Positions 1 to 5,970 of a stretch of DNA of 8,869 nt are shown piece after piece (the first letter of the stretch is position 1; every line of letters begins with the position of its first letter). A program made the translations under genes and the position numbers. The notes beneath the pieces were generated by a model. That model saw only the letters and a list, made by a program, of their open reading frames with translations, did no database searches and was not told the origin of the DNA. Location: contig CAZFAJ010000104.1 of the NCBI GenBank assembly GCA_964517005.1, positions 1 to 8,869 of the forward strand, written 5' to 3'. Source of the stretch: CAYVBJ01 sp964517005 (lineage in GTDB: Bacteria; Bacteroidota; Rhodothermia; Balneolales; Balneolaceae).

Positions 1-23
1 AAATCATCTGTAATCGAATATAA

Positions 24-1871
24 ATGCGTCTAAATCTGAAACTCATTTTTGGGTTTGTATCGGTAGCGGCTTTAATATTGATAGTCGGGGCATCGTCGTA
101 TTTTTTAAATGATCAGATCAAATCCGATTTGATAGAAGAGAGTAAATCTACAGCCAATGAGTTGCAAACATTTTCGGAGCTTACATTGAACTTGCAAAAC
201 TCTTTGATCTATGTAAGGAATTTTTTAGTGGAGTCGGATAAACTACAGGAAAATCCGGATGATCTTGATGTTAACCTGAAAGTTTCTTTGGCTGAAGATC
301 AGGTAAATCAAAGTTTAAACAGATTTGAAGAGCTCCTGGGCAGAATCATGAAAGAAAAAAAAGGTCAGGGGCTGGAATCTGAAACTGCACTTTTTTACCG
401 CCAGGAAATGCATGGAATTGTCGACTCGCTTCAGTCGGCATTTGTTCCCTATAAATCATTGATAAGTCAATTGCTTGATCTCGATAAGCAAGAGGATGAT
501 GAATTTGGTGATCAGATGTATAACACCACAATAGAACCATACTATCGCGGAACACTGCTGCCGATTATTGAACAGCTCAGAGAGAATGAAAAAATAAGAG
601 TTGAAGCACAGCTGAGTATTTTACAGGATGAAGCTGAAAAGACAGGTATTAAAATAATCACATATACCGGTATAGGGTTTATTGTTGCCATGTGGCTTGC
701 CTATTTTGTCTACTTATCGATAGCCAGGCTTTTGAAAAACCTATCTGAAGCAGCTCAGCGTATCGGTGACGGAGATTTGGATAGCAGAATTCGTCTGGGG
801 ACCAATGACGAACTTGAAAGGGTTGCAGAATCTATAAATCAGATGGCAGAAAAACTGAGTAAAAGTATGGTTTCTAAAGCCTATGTGAATAATATATTAC
901 AGTCTATGGGTGATATGCTTGTTGTTACAAATAATGATCTTCTCATAACAATGATGAATCAGGCAACTTTGAAAAAGCTGGATTATACAGAAGAAGAATT
1001 GAAGGATACATCTCTGAGTACGCTGATTTGCGATTCAGAGAAGGATGAAATCAGGAAAAAGCTCAATGAGCTTGAGAATGGGAATCCTACCAGTGTTGAA
1101 ACTAATTTTAAAACGAAACGAGGAGACTTTATACCGGTAATACTATCATATTCACAAATAACCGACAATTTTGCGGATAATCACGGCCTTGTCTGTGTGG
1201 CAAGTGATATATCCCTGCAAAAAGAAGCAGAAAAAAGAATTTCAGACTCTCTGAAAGAAAAGAATGTTTTACTTGCAGAAATTCATCACAGAGTAAAAAA
1301 CAATCTTGCCGTAATATCGGGACTGTTGCAGATGCAGATTTGGAATATTGACGATGATCGAAATATTGAAGCTCTCAAAGATAGCCAGATGCGGGTCCAG
1401 TCGATCGCACTTGTGCATGAAAAGCTTTACCAATCAGAATCTTTCACAAATATTAATTTCGAAAGTTACATCACCGACTTGGCAGGTGCTATACAGAAAA
1501 CTTACAATAACAATCAAAAAGAGGTTGATATTGACGTTGAAATCGACGACATAAAAATTACGCTGAATCAGGCAATACCACTATCACTGCTATTAAATGA
1601 ATTGATCGTGAATGCATATAAACACGCATTTAATGGAATTGATAAAGGCAGAATATTTATTAAACTTCAAAAAATTGAAGAAAATCTGATGCTCCATTTT
1701 GGAGACAATGGAACAGGTTTGCCACCTGACGTGGAATTGAAGAAAAGTCAGTCGCTTGGCTCAACATTGATTAAAACACTTGTTCAGCAATTAAACGGAG
1801 CTTTTGAGGACATCTCATCAAAAAAAGAAAAAGGGTTTCACATTCAGGTAGAATTTCCGGCCGGAACATAA
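24..1871 (+). CDS. Membrane sensor histidine kinase, HAMP-PAS-HisKA_2-HATPase
   Basis: A 615-residue sensor kinase that should sense a signal outside the membrane and autophosphorylate on histidine. Visible order: transmembrane helix at about 7-28; helical extracytoplasmic region at about 30-207 with no domain I recognise; second helix at about 210-233; HAMP at about 234-283; PAS at about 288-400; H-box EIHHRVKNNL at 419-428; ATPase domain with N-box (Asn525, Asn530), G1 box DNGTG at 561-565 and G2 around Gly579. The HHRVKNN form marks the HisKA_2 subfamily, and His422, the one before Arg, is the likely phosphoacceptor. The start is well fixed because an in-frame TAA (21-23) lies directly before the ATG. 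No response regulator is in the window, and any partner would lie to the left. The gene converges on the DUF779 gene. Its class is secure; its signal is unknown. Confidence 0.93.
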   Translation: MRLNLKLIFGFVSVAALILIVGASSYFLNDQIKSDLIEESKSTANELQTFSELTLNLQNSLIYVRNFLVESDKLQENPDDLDVNLKVSLAEDQVNQSLNRFEELLGRIMKEKKGQGLESETALFYRQEMHGIVDSLQSAFVPYKSLISQLLDLDKQEDDEFGDQMYNTTIEPYYRGTLLPIIEQLRENEKIRVEAQLSILQDEAEKTGIKIITYTGIGFIVAMWLAYFVYLSIARLLKNLSEAAQRIGDGDLDSRIRLGTNDELERVAESINQMAEKLSKSMVSKAYVNNILQSMGDMLVVTNNDLLITMMNQATLKKLDYTEEELKDTSLSTLICDSEKDEIRKKLNELENGNPTSVETNFKTKRGDFIPVILSYSQITDNFADNHGLVCVASDISLQKEAEKRISDSLKEKNVLLAEIHHRVKNNLAVISGLLQMQIWNIDDDRNIEALKDSQMRVQSIALVHEKLYQSESFTNINFESYITDLAGAIQKTYNNNQKEVDIDVEIDDIKITLNQAIPLSLLLNELIVNAYKHAFNGIDKGRIFIKLQKIEENLMLHFGDNGTGLPPDVELKKSQSLGSTLIKTLVQQLNGAFEDISSKKEKGFHIQVEFPAGT

Positions 1872-1898
1872 GTTTGGAATTAAACATTTTAGTTCCGG
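1861..1898 (+). terminator. Weak stem overlapping the kinase stop codon
   Basis: CCGGAAC (1861-1867) and GTTCCGG (1892-1898) form a perfect 7-bp inverted repeat with a 24-nt loop that spans the kinase stop codon. No T-run follows, so it is not a canonical intrinsic terminator. The remaining bases up to the DUF779 stop at 1959 show no other signal. Confidence 0.2.
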
Positions 1899-1958
1899 TT
1901 CCATGATTAAAACAACGGAAAAACAGAATGTTTACTTCTAAAATTTACCAATGTCAAT

Positions 1959-2324
1959 TTATGTGAGATTTTGAATTTCTGAATATTCTTCATCGGTAAA
2001 AATGCGTGATTTGATGACAAACCGAACTCCCAATGGAATTTCAAGTGAAAAACTTGCCCCTCTTCCTTCAGTGACATCAACAGTTAAATGAGTGTGTTTC
2101 CAGTATTCATATTGATCGCGGGACATATAAAAATCGCACCCGCATATTTCTCCAAGTTTTATGTCACTAAATCCTGTTTTGAAATCACCATCTTCGAAAC
2201 ACATAGGAGAAGAACCATCGCAGCAACCGCCGCTTTGGTGAAACATCAGCTTCCCGTATTTCTCCTTTAGTTTTTCAATTACTTTTTCTGCTTCTTTGGT
2301 TACAGATACCCGTTCTACACTCAT
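1959..2324 (-). CDS. DUF779 family protein (cysteine-rich, aldehyde-dehydrogenase partner)
   Basis: A 121-residue soluble protein that matches the DUF779 family at the usual length. Genes of this family are often found beside AldB/ExaC-type aldehyde dehydrogenases, as here, but no biochemical role is established to my knowledge. Five cysteines lie in two clusters: Cys34, Cys35 and Cys42 in HQSGGCCDGSSPMC, and Cys61 and Cys63 in the GEICGCDFYM segment. His29, His77 and His79 are also present, and together these could form a metal or redox site (inference). The ATG at 2324 has a weak AGGT (2331-2334) six bases upstream. The gene lies 115 bp downstream of the dehydrogenase on the same strand and is probably co-transcribed, although the repeat-rich spacer could carry its own control site. 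There is no signal peptide. Confidence 0.88.
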   Translation of the reverse strand: MSVERVSVTKEAEKVIEKLKEKYGKLMFHQSGGCCDGSSPMCFEDGDFKTGFSDIKLGEICGCDFYMSRDQYEYWKHTHLTVDVTEGRGASFSLEIPLGVRFVIKSRIFTDEEYSEIQNLT

Positions 2325-2338
2325 GATTTTTACCTAAT

Positions 2339-2406
2339 GGATTGTGATTTTGGTTATGAGATTCATCGGATGACTTGAAAGATTGTTTTCACCCGGGGAT
2401 TGTGAT
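2339..2406. repeat. GGATTGTGAT direct repeat pair
   Basis: The 10-mer GGATTGTGAT occurs at 2339-2348 and again at 2397-2406. Each copy is followed, after 14 and 7 bases respectively, by a TCATC(C/G)GATGA palindrome. The spacer between dehydrogenase and DUF779 therefore looks like a partly duplicated module. Confidence 0.5.
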
Positions 2407-2426
2407 ACCTCTGTCATCCGATGAAT
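2361..2426. repeat. 14-bp inverted repeat made of two TCATC(C/G)GATGA palindromes
   Basis: ATTCATCGGATGAC (2361-2374) is the exact reverse complement of GTCATCCGATGAAT (2413-2426), with 38 bases between. Each arm also contains an 11-base palindrome (2363-2373 and 2414-2424) with centres 51 bp apart. No T-run follows on either strand, so a standard terminator is unlikely. It could be a paired operator for the DUF779 gene, an mRNA-stabilising stem between two cistrons, or a small mobile repeat. No clear target-site duplication flanks it. Confidence 0.6.
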
Positions 2427-2439
2427 TCGGATCAAACTG

Positions 2440-3558
2440 CTAAAAGAATCCCATTGCTTTTTTATCGTAGGATATCAGCATGTTCTTGGTTTGGCGATAG
2501 TGATTCAGCATCATTTTGTGATTCTCACGGCCGAATCCGGATTTTTTGTAACCGCCAAATGCTGCGTGAGCCGGGTAGAGATGATAGCAGTTTACCCATA
2601 CACGTCCTGCTTTGATTTTACGCGGAATCTGGTAGGCCTGATGCATATCACGGGTAAATACACCGGCTCCGAGGCCGTATAGTGTGTCATTGGCAATTTC
2701 AAGGGCATCTTCTTCATCTTTGAAAGTGGTAAGTGATGCAACCGGGCCAAAGATCTCTTCCTGGAATACACGCATTTTATTATGGCCCTGGAAAATGGTG
2801 GGTTCAACATAGAATCCCTCATTCATTTCATTTCCATTTCCGCTTGTAGCTACCATGGTATCAGCTTCTTCCATATCACCGTGTCCGTTATCGCTTGCAT
2901 TGGCTACAGCCCACGCTTTACCACCGGTGAGAACTTTGGCGCCTTCCTGTCTTCCGATATCAATATAGTTCATGATTTTCTCAAATTGGTCTTTNNNNNN
3001 NNNNNNNNNNNNNNNNNNNNNNNNNNNNNNNNNNNNNNNNNNNNNNNNNNNNNNNNNNNNNNNNNNNNNNNNNNNNNNNNNNNNNNNNNNNNNNATGATC
3101 TGCCCCACAACACCTAACGGCTCCGGTACAAGCATACTTACCGTATTTTCATCCAGTTCGGCTACTGAACCTTCTTCGGCACGTATCACACCGGCAAAAT
3201 AACGGAAATGATCCACAGCCAATGGCAAATCGGCATTCAGTGTTTCGCGAATCGCCTTACCGTTGTCGATGGTCTCAACGCGGGCCAGATATTCAAGATT
3301 TTCTTCCATCACATCCGCAATTTTGTTCAGCAGAATACTTCTTTCCGTTGCTGAGGTATTGCCCCATTCATCTTTGGCTTTGTGTGCCGCGTCAAGTGCC
3401 AGGTTTATATCCTTTTCATTTGAACGTGCTACTTTTGCGAAGGGCTTTCCATCCACAGGGGAGATGGCATCAAAATAATCTCCATCCACAGGGGGTGTGA
3501 ATTTTCCACCGATAAAATTATCGTACATATTTTTGAATTTGGGTCTTTCGTATAGCAT
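2440..3558 (-). CDS. NAD(P)-dependent aldehyde dehydrogenase, AldB/ExaC type, interrupted by assembly gap
   Basis: Oxidises an aldehyde, probably acetaldehyde or another short-chain one, to the acid in the cytoplasm. The first 154 residues (DNFIGG near the start, DHFRYFAGVIRAEEG, EPLGVVGQI at the gap edge) and the last 184 (MRVFQEEIFGPV, NDTLYGLGAGVFTRD, HAAFGGYKKSGFGRE) closely resemble E. coli AldB from memory. The 100-N run (2995-3094) replaces the middle. By AldB spacing, about 180-190 residues (roughly 550 bp) are missing, including the cofactor-binding loop and the catalytic Glu and Cys, so the 372-residue length is artificial and the intact frame across the Ns is chance. The ATG at 3558 has a strong AGGAGG six bases upstream. 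About 23 extra residues sit just before the FYVEPT segment. The DUF779 gene follows downstream. The family is confident; the substrate is inferred. Confidence 0.9.
   Translation of the reverse strand: MLYERPKFKNMYDNFIGGKFTPPVDGDYFDAISPVDGKPFAKVARSNEKDINLALDAAHKAKDEWGNTSATERSILLNKIADVMEENLEYLARVETIDNGKAIRETLNADLPLAVDHFRYFAGVIRAEEGSVAELDENTVSMLVPEPLGVVGQIXXXXXXXXXXXXXXXXXXXXXXXXXXXXXXXXXXKDQFEKIMNYIDIGRQEGAKVLTGGKAWAVANASDNGHGDMEEADTMVATSGNGNEMNEGFYVEPTIFQGHNKMRVFQEEIFGPVASLTTFKDEEDALEIANDTLYGLGAGVFTRDMHQAYQIPRKIKAGRVWVNCYHLYPAHAAFGGYKKSGFGRENHKMMLNHYRQTKNMLISYDKKAMGFF
2995..3094. other. Assembly gap (100 N)
   Basis: A run of exactly 100 N, the conventional placeholder for a gap of unknown size. 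It falls inside the aldehyde dehydrogenase gene and should represent about 550 bp, judging from the missing protein segment. Confidence 0.98.
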
Positions 3559-3564
3559 AATCAG

Positions 3565-3570
3565 CCTCCT
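3565..3570 (-). promoter_or_regulatory. Strong Shine-Dalgarno of the aldehyde dehydrogenase
   Basis: AGGAGG on the minus strand, six bases before the ATG at 3558. It supports this start and suggests efficient translation. Confidence 0.75.
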
Positions 3571-3596
3571 AATATAGAGTTACGTGTTTGGTTAAT

Positions 3597-3629
3597 ATAA
3601 AATAAATTCGAAGCGCTTCCATTCCTAAA
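3597..3629 (-). promoter_or_regulatory. Candidate promoter and LacI-like operator of the aldehyde dehydrogenase
   Basis: A perfect 10-bp palindrome, GAAGCGCTTC (3610-3619), lies 51 bp upstream of the start codon. Its AAGCGCTT core resembles LacI/GalR-family and cre-type operators. On the minus strand it sits between TTTA (3629-3626) and TATTTTAT (3604-3597), 21 bases apart, which loosely fits a Bacteroidota -33/-7 promoter. A repressor bound there would block transcription. The palindrome is seen directly; the promoter is a weak match and the regulator is inference. Confidence 0.35.
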
Positions 3630-3762
3630 GCAATTTACTCTATAACTGATTTGTTTTTTTTCTATTGTCTTGAAATTGCTCCGGCTTGATGGGTCTGTAT
3701 GATACGATTCGGAGAATGCAAAAGCTAAAAGTGAAAAGAAATTCATTTGCTGCCTGTTTAAA

Positions 3763-3792
3763 GCTATCAGCCAAAAGCTGAAGGCTGATAGC
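3763..3792. repeat. REP-like hairpin in the spacer between acr3 and the aldehyde dehydrogenase
   Basis: GCTATCAGCC (3763-3772) and GGCTGATAGC (3783-3792) form a perfect 10-bp stem with a 10-base loop. The loop itself contains AGCTGAA, echoing the stem. GCTGATAGC/GCTGAA-type intergenic repeats are familiar from Bacteroidota-like genomes, so this is probably a dispersed REP-like element. As RNA it could also protect or end transcripts, but it lies about 140 bp past the acr3 stop and has no adjacent T-run. The rest of the 371-bp spacer (3559-3929) shows no credible gene. Confidence 0.55.
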
Positions 3793-3929
3793 CTCGAATT
3801 ATAACTGTTGGTTGCCGATGATACAGCAACACACTCCATGACCGACACTTTTTCAGGCAGAGTCTTGATTAAAAAACATGATACATTTTTGATAAATACC
3901 AGTTTACTGGAAATAATCAGGCCAATCGG

Positions 3930-5024
3930 TTATGAAACCCGTTCTGTAGCCTGAATATCTTTTTCAGATTCTTGTTCACCCCTAACGGAATAGGACTGTT
4001 TTTGGCTGTTGGCAAATTTTACGAGAGATAACATAATCGGCACTTCGATGAGTACGCCTACAACAGTCACCAATGCTGCCCCTGATTGTATCCCAAATAA
4101 CATGATGGCAACAGCAACAGCAAGCTCAAAGAAATTGCTGGCACCTATCATGGAGCCGGGAGCACAGGTCTGATAGTTTAAGTTCAGCCATTTGCCTCCG
4201 TACCACGCGAGGAAGAAAATAAAATACGTTTGAATGGCAAGAGGCAAAGCAATAAGCAGAATGACGAGAGGTTCAGCTAAAATGCGGTCGCCCTGATAGG
4301 CAAACAGCAAGATAAGCGTCAGAAGCAATGCTGTGATGGATACCGGTTTAAATTTGGGTAAAAAACGTATCGTGTACCATTCCATCCCTTTCTTTTTCAC
4401 AAGAATTTTATGGGTCAGGTATCCGGCTGCAAGGGGTATAACCACAAATGCCACTACGGATGTTACCAGGGTGTTGTAGGGAATGGTGATATCGGTGATG
4501 CCCAATAAAAATGCCACGATGGGTATAAACAGAATCAGTATTAAAATATCATTGACCGATACCTGAACCAGGGTGTAAGTGGGATCGCCGTCGGAGAGAT
4601 ACGACCATACGAACACCATGGCCGTACACGGAGCGGCTCCCAGCAATATAGCACCGGCAATGTATTCCTGAGCCATGGATGGCTCAATCCATGCGCCGTA
4701 AATATGGTAAAAGAAGATCCATGCAAAGAATGCCATGGTAAATGGTTTTATCGCCCAGTTTATAATAACGGTCCAGACTACGCCTTTTGGGGCTTTGCCG
4801 ACATCTTTCAATGAAGCAAAATCAATCTGCAGCATCATAGGGTAGATCATTGCCCATATGAGTATGGTGATGGGGATATTCACATTGTACAGGTTGAAAT
4901 CACTCAGTATTTCAATAGAATCTCCCATAACATAACCGAGAGCGATTCCCACGGCTATACAGATTAAAACCCAGAGAGTGAGGTATTTTTCAAAAAAGTC
5001 GATCGATTTATTTTTTTCAGCCAC
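3930..5024 (-). CDS. acr3: ACR3-family arsenite efflux permease
   Basis: An inner-membrane carrier of 364 residues that exports As(III), and sometimes antimonite, in the BART superfamily. About ten hydrophobic segments are visible, from about 15-33 to about 318-336. The fourth-helix signature GAAPCTAMVFVWS holds the conserved Cys133 and the ninth-helix VLIEVPIML holds Glu327; both positions are known to be essential in characterised ACR3 proteins. The C-terminal 27 residues are charged and cytoplasmic. The start codon is GTG (5024-5022) with no clear Shine-Dalgarno and no nearby ATG, so it is reasonable but not certain. It is the last gene of the ars operon, 52 bp after the stress-protein gene. 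With arsA upstream, it probably works as an ATP-coupled pump, a pairing also known for ACR3 and not only for the unrelated ArsB. Confidence 0.95.
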   Translation of the reverse strand: MAEKNKSIDFFEKYLTLWVLICIAVGIALGYVMGDSIEILSDFNLYNVNIPITILIWAMIYPMMLQIDFASLKDVGKAPKGVVWTVIINWAIKPFTMAFFAWIFFYHIYGAWIEPSMAQEYIAGAILLGAAPCTAMVFVWSYLSDGDPTYTLVQVSVNDILILILFIPIVAFLLGITDITIPYNTLVTSVVAFVVIPLAAGYLTHKILVKKKGMEWYTIRFLPKFKPVSITALLLTLILLFAYQGDRILAEPLVILLIALPLAIQTYFIFFLAWYGGKWLNLNYQTCAPGSMIGASNFFELAVAVAIMLFGIQSGAALVTVVGVLIEVPIMLSLVKFANSQKQSYSVRGEQESEKDIQATERVS

Positions 5025-5076
5025 GGGATTGTTTATTTAAATTTTGTTAGATGGTACAATTTTTTTTGATCTTGAT

Positions 5077-5910
5077 TTACCGGTCAGCGGGAATTAGCAT
5101 CAGAGGTTTTGAAGTGTAGCGGGCAACGCGCATACTATTGCTGCCAATAAAAAGGCTGGACAAATAGCCTCTTCCCTGCGATCCCATTGCAATCAGGGAT
5201 ACGTCATTTTTATCAGCGTATTCTGTTATGCTTTCCCAGACATCGCCTTGTAGAGTCAGGGATTCTACATTTTTGATTCCCCTGTTTACCAGAAAATCTT
5301 TCCGGTGTTTCATTTCCGCTTCAAAGGCAGGATTTGTCTCAGATTGAATGTGTAAGAGGATAACCTGGGAATCCCTCAACTCAACATTTTCAAAAAGTTT
5401 AAGTACTCTATCCGCATTATCTGAAAAGTCGGTCGGAACCAGAATCCTCTTTGTGAAATTTTTGCAGATAGAAACATTTTTATTATCGGATTCATCTGAT
5501 ACCCTGAGCAAAAGAGTGGGTAATACTGAACGCTGTATGATTTCGGAAGCTACACTTCCAAGAAATAATTCGGAAAACCGATTATGGCCCCGGTGGCCCA
5601 GAATTAAGAGATCAACTTCAAGTTCCCGGGCTGTTTTTAGTATAATAACAGGTGCATAGATACTTGATTCCACCTTCAGTACAAAATCTGCCTCAAAACC
5701 CTGATCACTGATATTTTGCGAATAAGATGTTAGCTTTGATTCAAAAGGGGACCTGTCAAACTTCTCAGCTCCGCCGGGATAAGGATTTGAAACAGCTGTC
5801 ATGAGGGTTACTTTTTTGATTCCAAGCTTTTCCAGATCTTCCATGCAATGAACCAGGTCATCACTTGATTTAGACAGGTCAACGGCTAAGAGAGCGTGTT
5901 TGAATTTCAT
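5077..5910 (-). CDS. Tandem universal stress protein (two Usp domains)
   Basis: A 277-residue cytoplasmic protein with two UspA folds, at about 1-137 and 153-277. Both carry the ATP-binding signature G-x2-G-x9-G-S: Gly105, Gly108, Gly118, Ser119 in the first and Gly243, Gly246, Gly256, Ser257 in the second. Both domains should therefore bind nucleotide and form an intramolecular pair. The first Asp of the fold is also present in each half (AVDLSKS, PTDFSDN). It is inserted between arsA (60 bp gap) and acr3 (52 bp gap), so it is very likely expressed with arsenic resistance. A role in tolerance or in regulating the pump is inference. A strong AAGGAGGA before the ATG fixes the start and hints at a high translation rate relative to its neighbours. 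Confidence 0.93.
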   Translation of the reverse strand: MKFKHALLAVDLSKSSDDLVHCMEDLEKLGIKKVTLMTAVSNPYPGGAEKFDRSPFESKLTSYSQNISDQGFEADFVLKVESSIYAPVIILKTARELEVDLLILGHRGHNRFSELFLGSVASEIIQRSVLPTLLLRVSDESDNKNVSICKNFTKRILVPTDFSDNADRVLKLFENVELRDSQVILLHIQSETNPAFEAEMKHRKDFLVNRGIKNVESLTLQGDVWESITEYADKNDVSLIAMGSQGRGYLSSLFIGSNSMRVARYTSKPLMLIPADR

Positions 5911-5916
5911 TTATTG

Positions 5917-5924
5917 TCCTCCTT
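5917..5924 (-). promoter_or_regulatory. Strong Shine-Dalgarno of the stress-protein gene
   Basis: AAGGAGGA on the minus strand, six bases before the ATG at 5910. It is far stronger than the signals before arsD, arsA or acr3, which suggests this gene is translated more than the rest of the operon. Confidence 0.75.
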
Positions 5925-5970
5925 GTATATGTTTTTCGATTTTTTCATTCTGAATCTGAATGCAAGAAGA

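Noticed and set aside
3561..3848. 95-codon minus-strand frame between acr3 and the aldehyde dehydrogenase
   Set aside because: It spans the REP-like hairpin and the promoter region of the dehydrogenase, ends directly before that gene's start, and has low-complexity Ser/Asn/Phe-rich composition.
3899..3910. CCAGT-TT-ACTGG palindrome just after acr3 as the operon terminator
   Set aside because: The stem is only 4-5 bp with almost no loop and no T-run directly follows, so an intrinsic terminator is not supported.
5348..5659. Plus-strand frames lying inside the minus-strand usp, arsA and dehydrogenase genes
   Set aside because: They are antisense shadows of well-supported genes with no recognisable domains.
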